Positions 40,870-49,615 of a DNA stretch of 50,451 bases are shown here, piece after piece. How positions within the stretch are numbered: the first letter of the stretch is position 1; the number at the start of each line of letters is the position of its first letter. A model generated the notes under the pieces. That model was not told the origin of the DNA. It did not search any database and saw only the letters and a program-made list of their open reading frames with translations. The position numbers and the translations under genes are program-made. The stretch is from Candidatus Zixiibacteriota bacterium (GTDB lineage Bacteria > Zixibacteria > MSB-5A5 > GN15 > FEB-12): NCBI GenBank assembly GCA_028715215.1, contig JAQUSF010000009.1:1-50451 (forward strand). The letters are read 5' to 3'.

Positions 40870-41109
40870 ACCGGCGTTTATAAGATAATTCGTTATCCTA
40901 TTTCATCTACTATTATAACAATCCCACGCCGGATAATGTTCCAGCCGGTACACTATCACCTTCACATCGGATACTTCTTTCATCCGGTTGATTTACAATA
41001 TATTGAGTACAATTCGCATCCGGCATAAACACCTTCTTTCCCATCTTAATGACGAACAAACATTTTTTTAATTAAAAAATCCTTGAGAGTATGACTATAA
41101 GTGACAAAA

Positions 41110-41955
41110 TCAGGCTGTCAGCAAAGCCACCAGGCCAAGAGCCATCCCTACTTTTAAGGCATAAGACCCAAGGCGGAGCATCTTTGGCGACGGATAGCCC
41201 CAGATCAGGATTAATATTAAAAGAAGCGGTAAATCGACCATATATACCGTGATTATTTCATAAGTTCGGCCGAACCACCCCGTAAGAATCGGTATATAGG
41301 TTAGAATAACCAGTATGAAAAACAAGCCAAGGGCGGTCATTAACGCCCTGGAAATACCAATCACCTGGGGCAGAGTTTCCACTCCGGCGTGTGCATCGCC
41401 TTCGATATCCTCGACATCTTTCACAATCTCCCTTACCAGGTGAAAGAAAAAAGCGAAGACAGCCGGTATCAAGGGACCCGGCAATTGTAAGACCCACTTG
41501 TGATTTATAGCCCAGCCGCCGGTTAAAAAAGTAAGGGCGGAAAGCATGGCGATAATGATATTCCCCAAAAGAGGCACTTTTTTAAGACGAAAATTATACA
41601 ACGCCAGAAGTCCCAGAGCCACCAGCACAACTATCAAAACAGCTGAATTGACAGCCAGGGCTAAAATAACCGCCAGCAAAGTGAATATTACCGTCAGCCA
41701 TCGGGCATGTGATATCGTGATTGTTCCTTTTACCAGTACCCGGTCCGGGCGATTGATGCGGTCAATTTCAATATCCGCCAAATCGTTGAGAACGTTACCG
41801 GCGGCACAGACAAAAAAAGCCGCCAGAGCCGCTACCAGCGGACTGTAATAGGCCGGATGGGTCCAGGTCATAAAAGCGCCGATATACACCCCGACCATTG
41901 CCAGCAGGCAATTGATAAAACGGGTCAGTTTCAATATATCGAGAAGTTTTGTCAT
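41110..41955 (-). CDS. UbiA-family prenyltransferase (digeranylgeranylglyceryl-phosphate-synthase-like)
   Basis: The 281-residue membrane protein has about nine helices and both aspartate-rich motifs of the family: NDLADIEID (N57, D58, D61, D65) and DVEDIEGD (180-187), with RINRPDRVLVKG and YNFRLKKVPLLGN between. The pattern resembles the archaeal DGGGP-synthase-like branch of UbiA more than menaquinone or heme enzymes. Such genes occur in FCB bacteria that may make ether-linked lipids. It is the last gene of the envelope operon, 38 bases after the Omp85 gene. The exact prenyl acceptor cannot be read from sequence. Confidence 0.85.
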   Translation of the reverse strand: MTKLLDILKLTRFINCLLAMVGVYIGAFMTWTHPAYYSPLVAALAAFFVCAAGNVLNDLADIEIDRINRPDRVLVKGTITISHARWLTVIFTLLAVILALAVNSAVLIVVLVALGLLALYNFRLKKVPLLGNIIIAMLSALTFLTGGWAINHKWVLQLPGPLIPAVFAFFFHLVREIVKDVEDIEGDAHAGVETLPQVIGISRALMTALGLFFILVILTYIPILTGWFGRTYEIITVYMVDLPLLLILILIWGYPSPKMLRLGSYALKVGMALGLVALLTA

Positions 41956-41993
41956 GCTTAGACGATAGACGAGCCGGCGACGACAGTCAACAA

Positions 41994-43634
41994 TTATAAA
42001 TCGGCTGATAATTCTATAGAGAGACGCGGCTGGTTGAATTTAAGTTCTTCGTTCCAACCTAAAGAGAGTTTCACCGAGCGCTTGCGGTCGGACAGCGCCA
42101 GGCCCAGACCGTATCCCCAGCGATACAGTTCTTCAAGCGCTATGGCTTTAGCCTGTCCGGTTCTTTTATAATTGATATAAGCGGCATCGTAGAAAATAAA
42201 AAGATATCCCCGCTGAAAACGAAAGCGGGGCTCAACCGTCCCGAAAGCGGCTCTCTGAGCAGCAAATTGTTCGTTTCTAAAAGAACGGAGAGTACCGGGA
42301 CCGCCGATAAAATAAAGTTCCGCTAAGGGCAGAAGAGTTTCACCGCTTTCCAGTCCGTTATAATTAAGTCCCAGGTGCATTACCAGCGGTTTTATTAGCA
42401 ATTGATAAAAATTAAAAGACAGTTCCGTATGTGCATCGTTGTAAGCAAGGGTTTTTATTTCCCGAAGGGTATCACTGCTGTAACGCCGGTAGGCATAGCC
42501 GATGGTCCAGTCCAGGGTATAACCACCCGGGGGATTGAAGCGGTCATCAAGGAGATGACGTTCGAGAGTAAAACCGGATGAGAAGCGTGTATAACCACCG
42601 GCACCGGTAGCGGGCTCCACCCGTTTCCAGCCCAATGACAGACCCGCTTGCAAACCGGGCTGAATACGGGTTTTGTAAGAGGTTTTCATGGCAAACTCAT
42701 AAAACTGGTCGCGATAATCGCGGGTTTTAAGACTGAACTCCGCATAATCCACGCCCAGAATGAAAAAAGGCTGCTGATAGGTAATATCGAGAATATTTCG
42801 CCCCTTTTCGCGCCGCTCCGAATTAACAGCCACCTGTCTTCCGGGACCGAAAAGATGGCGCAGCGTCAGGTTAATATTCCAGACCAGACCGGTGGGGTCA
42901 TCAGGAAGATAACCCCCGCCGCCGACAAACCGGAATTGTCCGGGTTCAAGAAAATCGAAGCGAACCGCCGCCCGGTCAAAACCGGGTTCGGGAAGAATCG
43001 AAACGGGAGGCAGGAAAGTGATAAAAGGAATTTCAGCGGCTGTTTTCTCCGCCTGCCGAATTAATTCCTCCCTGAGGGTGTCGCCTTCGCATAGAGGCAG
43101 GTACCTGCTTACGAATTCCGGGGGAACATGCTTTAAACCGGTGTAATCGTTGCGGCTGACTGTTACCGAAGGCCCCTTATTGATGTTTAATATGACCTGC
43201 ACGCGGTTGTCATCGAACGCAACCTCGGCAATATTTGCCCGGGCGTAATAATACCCCTGATGATAATAATACTTCAACACGTTCTCTACGGCTCTCTCAA
43301 AGACGGCTTGAATGAAAAAGCCACCGGAAGAATATTCGTACCCGGTATCACCGACTATAACAAGCTTTTCAAGAAGGTAACGCCGGTCAGCCGTTACCAG
43401 CACCCCTTCGCCGTCAAGGTTTACCCTGTTATCAAGATACCCATCATTGGCCAGCCAGGCCGAGAGGGAATCAAGTCCCTCGGCTAATTTGACATTATTC
43501 CGGATAAGTTTATTGAAACGATTTTCGTAGATATTTTTCTCCACCGGTTCTTTTCCCCGGTAGAAGAAATCAACCGCGGGAACATCCAGCGCGAGAATCA
43601 GCAGTAAAAAGCCTGTTTTGATAATTTTATTCAT
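41994..43634 (-). CDS. Omp85-family outer-membrane protein
   Basis: The 546-residue protein has a signal peptide, about two POTRA-like units (residues about 80-230, for example LKYYYHQGYYYARANIAEVA) and a C-terminal 16-strand barrel. The loop 6 region reads IGGPGTLRSFRN, close to the canonical GGxxSVRGY but with Ser for Gly after the Arg. The number of POTRA domains is lower than the five of E. coli BamA, so this resembles the smaller TamA/TpsB-like or organism-specific Omp85 proteins. It starts seven bases after the 1082-residue barrel gene, suggesting a dedicated assembly or transport partner. Confidence 0.85.
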   Translation of the reverse strand: MNKIIKTGFLLLILALDVPAVDFFYRGKEPVEKNIYENRFNKLIRNNVKLAEGLDSLSAWLANDGYLDNRVNLDGEGVLVTADRRYLLEKLVIVGDTGYEYSSGGFFIQAVFERAVENVLKYYYHQGYYYARANIAEVAFDDNRVQVILNINKGPSVTVSRNDYTGLKHVPPEFVSRYLPLCEGDTLREELIRQAEKTAAEIPFITFLPPVSILPEPGFDRAAVRFDFLEPGQFRFVGGGGYLPDDPTGLVWNINLTLRHLFGPGRQVAVNSERREKGRNILDITYQQPFFILGVDYAEFSLKTRDYRDQFYEFAMKTSYKTRIQPGLQAGLSLGWKRVEPATGAGGYTRFSSGFTLERHLLDDRFNPPGGYTLDWTIGYAYRRYSSDTLREIKTLAYNDAHTELSFNFYQLLIKPLVMHLGLNYNGLESGETLLPLAELYFIGGPGTLRSFRNEQFAAQRAAFGTVEPRFRFQRGYLFIFYDAAYINYKRTGQAKAIALEELYRWGYGLGLALSDRKRSVKLSLGWNEELKFNQPRLSIELSADL

Positions 43635-43641
43635 AAGCCGC

Positions 43642-46600
43642 CTAAAAACCTGCCACTACTTCTCCCCGTCCGGTAAAGCGGGCAAGGCGGTTATCGGCAT
43701 GTTTCCCCGAAAGGGTAAAATTCATCCGCAGGCCATCCCGCACATTATAATTGAAACTGACCTGCCATTCAGCGCCTTTTTCACCCGGTCGGTTGCCGGT
43801 AAGTTTATAAGATGGGTAACCGCTGATATTATAAAAGAACTGGCGATACAGTTCCAGGTCAGCCCTTAATTCCGCCTTTGAAATCACCCTTAACCTTGAG
43901 CCGAAAGTCGCCGTAATCAGCTCCGAGCGTTCCTCAAGTTCCGATTCCGCCCGCCGGTATCCAATACCGGTACTTACTTCACCGGTTTTTATTACCCGTG
44001 CCGCCCTGAAACTCAGCTGGTAACCATTAATGGTTCCCGCCCCGGAGTAATAATCATCACGGTCGTACCTGAACAAACTTATTTTCTCATCGAAATAATT
44101 TTCCCGCCATTTCTGTTTGAAGGAGACCTCCCCCTCGTTGTCCCGTGACTGACGGGAATAACCGCCAATATCCCTAATCTCCAGATTCTCGACCATGACA
44201 ATATTGACAGCGTGAAAACCGCTGGCCGGTAAAAGCCTGATATCGGTGTTATAGCGCCGCATCAGATAAAGGTACGGCTGGCTCCGGTCATTGTAGAAAG
44301 GCAGACACCACCAGAAGGACCTTTCCCCGCCGTCGAGCAGTTCTTCGTCGATATCGGAACTGAAGCGGAACATGAGCACGTGCCAGTCTTTGCTGAGGTG
44401 GAACGTTTTCCGCCCGCTCCGCACTTTGGCGTCGTCGGATAAAATCTCTTCCACGAGGATATAATTACCATCCGGGTCATTGATATACTGGCCGTCTTCA
44501 TATATGTAATTGCCCTGTCCCGGTTCGACCTCGAGATAGGTAATCCCCCGGGCATTGCGGCGTTCCTCGGAAATGATAAAAGACGAGGTCACCCGAAATT
44601 TACGGGGCAGGTTATGGTAACCGAGATTAAGACGTCCCAGAAAATTACGCTCCGTCACATCGGTACGGTTCAGCCACTGGTACGCCAGCGACAGGTCATA
44701 ACTTAAGTCTCCCCGGTGGTCATTCACAGATGAGGTGACCCGGTGGCGAGCCAGCGTTTCGTTCCATTTCGTGTTCAGGCTGTCTTCGCGATAAAATTCA
44801 TACCTTAAAGCGGCCCGGGTACCTGCAATTTCACCGTACACCCGGTCATAACGGCTGCCCAGCGGAACCTCGGAATAAGAGTTTTCCCGGTTATCGCGTT
44901 CGTAACCGGTAGTCACGTAATACATGCGCTTGAGTTCGTAACGGATATCGGACTGCCAGTTGTATCCCCTTCCCTCCCCCGCGGCGGTTGTCTCCGAATA
45001 ATCGGCTGCTATGTTTTTCCAGGCTCCCGACAACGTCAGCCTGTCATCAGGATACAAGCTTGCTTTCAATCCGCCGGTACGGGATTGAAAATTGCCTGTA
45101 TAATCAAGCGCAGAGAAAAAACCGGATAATTCCGCGAACCCCAGGGGGCTGACAGTGCTTTTCATTTCGTGAAGGGTCTGGTCGGTTTTGGGTTTAAAAT
45201 CATCCGGGAGCAAGAAATCACGGTTGAAATCCGCCAGATTAATCCGTGTCAGGGTCTTATAGTTGTTTTCTACAACCCGCCGCCTGAAATACAAACTGTT
45301 ACGACGGTCGTTCCAGTACCAGTTTTTTTGTGATTGTAAAGAGTAATACCAGGCTTCGTTATCCTTATCATCCAGGCTTGAAAAAAGATTGCGGTCATAA
45401 ACACTGCGGCGGATATCGGCTGTAAATTCCCCGATAACATTATTACGGGTACCGACCAGCGCCTGCATATAATCTGTCCTGACCGGAGCCGCCAGGATTA
45501 TAACAGGTTGATAATCACCCCGGCTGTTGCCGACAAATTCATAACGGCCGTTGCCGAGAAATTTATAATCGCCCGCCGAGGGTCCCGCATAACTGAAAAC
45601 AACATTATAATCACCTTTACCCTCACCGACAAAAATGTACACCGTATCGGGCAGACTGTCGGTTACCAGGGAGTAATTACCGGTAGTATCGGAAGTGACA
45701 CCGGAACGATAAGCCGGTTCATCCCCGGCTACTTCTAATAAAGCCCTGTCCGACGAAGACAGCTCCCCGGCAAGGGGTTGCCGGCGGTCATCACCTTCGC
45801 GAAGAATATCTACCGAAAAAAACAGAGCGGAATCCGGAGTATGCGCGCCAGTCCCGACGGCAAATAATTCTCCCTTGTACCTGGTCGCCAGCGGCTCGTA
45901 ATCGATTTCGATACGACTGCGGTTATCTATAAACCTGGTGACATTGAAAGTAATCCGACCGGTGACATAATCCATCGTATAATCCTTGTTGGCTCCGCGT
46001 TCCATCGGGATACCGTCAAGCCAGACTGTTTCCGAACCGGGAACAATAGCCGTGGCGTTGTTGCCGGTGCCCACCTGGTATGGTCCCTGAAAACCATCCC
46101 GGCCGTAAAAACTGAAGGACTCAAAAAGACCCTTTGGCCGGGCGACAGTGCCGTGAATATACCAGTGCGGATAATCGAGTATAAACGACGCCCCGGAAAC
46201 GCTCCTGGAACCGCCAGGCGACATCAAAGGAGTAACATTGATATCTCCAACCTGTGCGGTCAGACGTGACGATTTAAGGCGAATGTTAATCTTATCGATT
46301 TCGTTCAAACGGCTGTTGGCGGTTCCATAAACGGGATCATAACCGCGGTCGGAAATGGAGCCGGTTATCTCAAGACCGGGTTTGAACTCGCCGGTAATCT
46401 TTAGATCCAGCGACTGGTTGAACTCCGAGTTACCCGCCGTTCGCGCCGAGAAGCGAAACGATTTGGCGCCACTGATATCTATCTCCGAACCAGAACGGGG
46501 TGCATAAGGCAACGATGAACCTGCCGGTACAAAAGCAGTGTTCACCGCCCCGCTCGCTGGTGACACTAACGGGCGCCCGTACGATTTTTCCAGCCACGCC

Positions 46601-46890
46601 GGCAGAGCCCGGTAAATTACCACCAGGCTGTCGGTAACTTCCGGCTTTATACCGGCCAGGTCAAAATATCCGTAACCGGAAACAAATTTATAATGAACAT
46701 CCCTTTCCAGAAGATTACCGTTTAAAAACAAAGAATCAGAGTTGATAAAAATGAACCGCGCCCCGATGGGCAACTGCCGGGGAATATCGTTTCCGACCCG
46801 GATAAGATTAGTCCGGGCGGTCGGGTTTCCCACCAGAATAAAACTCAGAATGATGATGGCTAAGAATATTTTTATGGGTCGCCGGAGCAT
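43642..46890 (-). CDS. large outer-membrane protein with SprA-like module
   Basis: The 1082-residue protein has a signal peptide (about 1-25) and ends in Phe, as many outer-membrane barrels do. Much of its length alternates amphipathic strands with charged turns. Residues about 284-332 (VPGSETVWLDG, then ERGANKDYTMDYVTGRITF) resemble modules of the gliding/T9SS protein SprA. A GDY-rich repeat (about 404-460, GEGKGDY, AGDYKFLG, SRGDYQPV) follows and a related segment appears near residue 780. The rest of the barrel is not recognisable. It is between the NHL lipoprotein and the Omp85 gene. A secretion or surface-display role is an inference. Confidence 0.75.
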   Translation of the reverse strand: MLRRPIKIFLAIIILSFILVGNPTARTNLIRVGNDIPRQLPIGARFIFINSDSLFLNGNLLERDVHYKFVSGYGYFDLAGIKPEVTDSLVVIYRALPAWLEKSYGRPLVSPASGAVNTAFVPAGSSLPYAPRSGSEIDISGAKSFRFSARTAGNSEFNQSLDLKITGEFKPGLEITGSISDRGYDPVYGTANSRLNEIDKINIRLKSSRLTAQVGDINVTPLMSPGGSRSVSGASFILDYPHWYIHGTVARPKGLFESFSFYGRDGFQGPYQVGTGNNATAIVPGSETVWLDGIPMERGANKDYTMDYVTGRITFNVTRFIDNRSRIEIDYEPLATRYKGELFAVGTGAHTPDSALFFSVDILREGDDRRQPLAGELSSSDRALLEVAGDEPAYRSGVTSDTTGNYSLVTDSLPDTVYIFVGEGKGDYNVVFSYAGPSAGDYKFLGNGRYEFVGNSRGDYQPVIILAAPVRTDYMQALVGTRNNVIGEFTADIRRSVYDRNLFSSLDDKDNEAWYYSLQSQKNWYWNDRRNSLYFRRRVVENNYKTLTRINLADFNRDFLLPDDFKPKTDQTLHEMKSTVSPLGFAELSGFFSALDYTGNFQSRTGGLKASLYPDDRLTLSGAWKNIAADYSETTAAGEGRGYNWQSDIRYELKRMYYVTTGYERDNRENSYSEVPLGSRYDRVYGEIAGTRAALRYEFYREDSLNTKWNETLARHRVTSSVNDHRGDLSYDLSLAYQWLNRTDVTERNFLGRLNLGYHNLPRKFRVTSSFIISEERRNARGITYLEVEPGQGNYIYEDGQYINDPDGNYILVEEILSDDAKVRSGRKTFHLSKDWHVLMFRFSSDIDEELLDGGERSFWWCLPFYNDRSQPYLYLMRRYNTDIRLLPASGFHAVNIVMVENLEIRDIGGYSRQSRDNEGEVSFKQKWRENYFDEKISLFRYDRDDYYSGAGTINGYQLSFRAARVIKTGEVSTGIGYRRAESELEERSELITATFGSRLRVISKAELRADLELYRQFFYNISGYPSYKLTGNRPGEKGAEWQVSFNYNVRDGLRMNFTLSGKHADNRLARFTGRGEVVAGF

Positions 46891-46901
46891 AGCATCCCGG
46901 G

Positions 46902-47861
46902 CTATTGAGTTTCCACTAAAATGCGACAGACCAGAAGGCGATTGTTACCGCTGTCGGAAATCAAAAGCCGTCCGTCTTTCAAAAAAACCAGGTCGGAAGG
47001 ATTTTTCATAGCCGTCTGTGCCCCTGGAAGAACCGCGGCGAATTGAAACCGGGTATTACCTTTTTCGTCCATATAAAAAACCGTGCCGGTCGCACCATCG
47101 AGCACCCAGAGATTATCGGATTTATCGGTCACCACCGCTACGGGATAGCTGAAATCCCGGTTTTTAATTTCCCTGACAAAATTACCGTAATGGTCATAAA
47201 ATACCAGCCGACGGTTATCGGCGTCACAAACAATAAAATTATTTCTGGAATTTCTGATAATTTTCTGGGGATGTAAAAGCTGGCCGCCCGAATAACCGAA
47301 ATCACCGACAAAGCGGCTGAACTGCCCGATATTGTTAAAAACGGCGATCCGGTTTTTTTCGCTGTCGCACATCCAGATTTCACCGTAATCGGTCAGGGCC
47401 AGCCCGGATGGTTCGCCGAATTTAAGGGGGTCATCCGGGTCGAGCAACTTGATGGCTTCGACAAAATGCATATCTTTATCATGACGACACAGGCGGCTGT
47501 TGCCGACATCGGACACCACCACATTAAGACCATTGTCGACCGCAATATAACTCGGGCGATTAAACAGGCCCTCCAGGCTTCCCAGACCGCCGGCTTCCCT
47601 TTCGACTACCAGGCTGTCGGCCAACCTTAACAGCCGGTTATTACCGGCATCGCAGACATATATTTTCCCGTAATAATCAACCGCCAGGCCGACCGGATAG
47701 CGCAACGTCTGCCCCAGCATATACCCGGAAATGACTTTCTCAACTATCAAAGCCAGCGGTTGTGACCGGGGGAAATTATCAGCAATATCCTGAGGTGGCC
47801 TGGTGCAGGCGAATATCAGAAACAAAACTGCTGATACAACAGCTAATCTTTTTATACGCAT
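46902..47861 (-). CDS. NHL-repeat lipoprotein
   Basis: The 319-residue product begins with a lipoprotein signal (LFLIFAC, Cys about 19) and continues as about six NHL repeats, each with the pattern P-x-G-(I/L)-A-V-D and D-x-x-N-x-R, for example YPVGLAVDYYGKIYVCDAGN, then RNNFIVCDADNRRLV. It should fold as a beta-propeller at the periplasmic side of a membrane or at the surface. NHL propellers bind proteins or carbohydrates. It lies 11 bases before the large barrel gene in the same transcript, so it may be a partner of that barrel. Confidence 0.88.
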   Translation of the reverse strand: MRIKRLAVVSAVLFLIFACTRPPQDIADNFPRSQPLALIVEKVISGYMLGQTLRYPVGLAVDYYGKIYVCDAGNNRLLRLADSLVVEREAGGLGSLEGLFNRPSYIAVDNGLNVVVSDVGNSRLCRHDKDMHFVEAIKLLDPDDPLKFGEPSGLALTDYGEIWMCDSEKNRIAVFNNIGQFSRFVGDFGYSGGQLLHPQKIIRNSRNNFIVCDADNRRLVFYDHYGNFVREIKNRDFSYPVAVVTDKSDNLWVLDGATGTVFYMDEKGNTRFQFAAVLPGAQTAMKNPSDLVFLKDGRLLISDSGNNRLLVCRILVETQ

Positions 47862-47863
47862 CT

Positions 47864-48673
47864 CTAATAAGGCGTAAACAGAGTAAAATTAACCTGGCGG
47901 ATTTCGGCCAAGGGATTAAAAGAAACCCGGTAATTAAACCTGTCGTTTTGTGCAAATGAATCGTCCAGACGGTGTTGCATCCTTCGGGCATCGCGAACGG
48001 CGTCAACAATTGAAATTACCCGCGTTACCAGAGCGACCCCGAGCATGAAATTAGCCCGATTGTAAGCATCCTTACTTTTCGTCTTGAGGCCGCGATAGAC
48101 CGCCTGATGTTCCGGAGAGTCCCAGCGCCAGTGATTTTCCGGGGTATCCGGAAGATAGGCGCGGTCGGGGTCACCCACCCTTCCCAGGCTGTTAAAGACA
48201 TCGATACTTTCGTAAAAGCCCACCCAGTCATGAAATTTTTCGCTCTTTCCTTCCAGCCGGGCATCCGCATAACGGGCGGCATAATTGATATAATCATCCT
48301 TGCGCCAGCTCCCGTAAGTCCGGAAAGAAAAATACCCGAGCCAGGTCATGGCTTCGGCGGCAAAGAAATACCGCGCCTTCAAGCGGTGTCCCAGGTAATA
48401 CTCACCGGCTCCCGGCACCAAAGCCGACAGAAGACCGGCTTTTAAAATAGATTTGCCTTTAACCGACTGGCCGGGGCGGTTATGGCTTTGATTCGCCCGG
48501 TCATTTTCTTTTTTCTTGTTAACCTGGTTGAATTCATCGTCCCAGCCTGACATGGACAGCTGGAAGTTCATGGCTTCGCGAACAGGAGTGGTTTTCAAAT
48601 CCACCGCATAAAGCTGACCGAACAAAAAAACACTTACAAATATTAGCTTCCTGGTTATTTTCATTTTCTTCAT
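47864..48673 (-). CDS. DUF5683-like envelope protein, copy 2
   Basis: The 269-residue protein has a signal peptide and a conserved hydrophobic core, SALVPGAGEYYLGHRLKARY followed by FFAAEAMTWLGYFSF, matching the DUF5683 'PG-G-YY-G' pattern. A helical region and a hydrophobic segment (LMGVALVTRVISIVDAVRD-like) follow, and the C-terminus is beta. It is paralogous to the gene upstream. The gene starts six bases after that gene and ends two bases before the NHL gene. The family occurs in FCB envelopes; no activity is known. Confidence 0.75.
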   Translation of the reverse strand: MKKMKITRKLIFVSVFLFGQLYAVDLKTTPVREAMNFQLSMSGWDDEFNQVNKKKENDRANQSHNRPGQSVKGKSILKAGLLSALVPGAGEYYLGHRLKARYFFAAEAMTWLGYFSFRTYGSWRKDDYINYAARYADARLEGKSEKFHDWVGFYESIDVFNSLGRVGDPDRAYLPDTPENHWRWDSPEHQAVYRGLKTKSKDAYNRANFMLGVALVTRVISIVDAVRDARRMQHRLDDSFAQNDRFNYRVSFNPLAEIRQVNFTLFTPY

Positions 48674-48679
48674 TTCTTA

Positions 48680-49597
48680 TCAAAATTTATAAGTCATCAT
48701 AAAATAGGGCGTATCCTTAACGGCATGAAAAGATTTTAAATCGGCCTTGAAATTCAGCCGGGAGAATAATCCCGGTTCTGCGGCATGTTTGTTACAGTGA
48801 CGGGTCATGAAATAAGCCTCGAAACCGCTTATCAGGTGATTCACAATCGCCACGGTAATCATTTTATTGGCATTGTCCAGTTTACTGTTGGCGTCCGCCC
48901 GCATCTGCTCATATAACAGCCGCCGGGCGGAATAGGGAGTGGTGCTTTCATTGACAATCTTGTAGGGTGGGTTACTTTCGTCATAATCACTCAGGGAATC
49001 CCCGTTAAGCACCGCATCATCCCACCCCCAGGCGAACTGGTTATATTTGCCGGTCATCTCATAATACTGTTGCGTCCTGGTATTCGGCAAATGATGACTG
49101 ATACCTCTGGCGGAATCGCCCGCGGTCGGGATATCTTCGTCATCGGTGTATCCATAATAAGCCAGTTCCAGATAATGGGAATAGCGCTCCGGCAGCCAGT
49201 GTTGCCGGTTGTAAGCCTCGAAATCAGCGGTCATATCCTCGCCGTCTTTATGCCAGATGATATGTAAAGCCCACGAGGTAAGTTCCGCCCCCAGAAAAAG
49301 CGCCGATTTCGTCTTACTACCGTAATAATACTGCCCCAGACCGGGAACAGCCAGAGACAACAACATGGCTTTCACGGGAGACTTGTGATATTTCTGTTGC
49401 ATACCGATACCGGTTGTATCCAGCGGCGCAGACAGCTCCTTAAAATCATCTGCGACAAGAGCCAGATAAGAATGTTCGTACCGGAACGCCTGTTTTTCAT
49501 TTTCAAATTTCGATGGTTTCAATTCGTAGGCTTCCAGGGAGGCAGATATAATCAAACCACTTCCTATCAAAAAATAAAAAAGCTGTCTTACTTTCAT
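48680..49597 (-). CDS. DUF5683-like envelope protein, copy 1
   Basis: The 305-residue product has a signal peptide (about 1-22), the shared core LSLAVPGLGQYYYGSKTKSA then LFLGAELTSWALHII, and a C-terminal MMTYKF ending in Phe. It shares its order of segments with the next gene (hydrophobic PG-G-YY-G core, long tyrosine-rich middle, helical hydrophobic block near 240-262) but the two differ widely in the middle. Together they look like a tandem duplication that diverged. Their place ahead of the NHL/barrel/Omp85 genes suggests work in the same envelope system. Confidence 0.75.
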   Translation of the reverse strand: MKVRQLFYFLIGSGLIISASLEAYELKPSKFENEKQAFRYEHSYLALVADDFKELSAPLDTTGIGMQQKYHKSPVKAMLLSLAVPGLGQYYYGSKTKSALFLGAELTSWALHIIWHKDGEDMTADFEAYNRQHWLPERYSHYLELAYYGYTDDEDIPTAGDSARGISHHLPNTRTQQYYEMTGKYNQFAWGWDDAVLNGDSLSDYDESNPPYKIVNESTTPYSARRLLYEQMRADANSKLDNANKMITVAIVNHLISGFEAYFMTRHCNKHAAEPGLFSRLNFKADLKSFHAVKDTPYFMMTYKF

Positions 49598-49615
49598 TCT
49601 TATTCTCTCCGCCTT

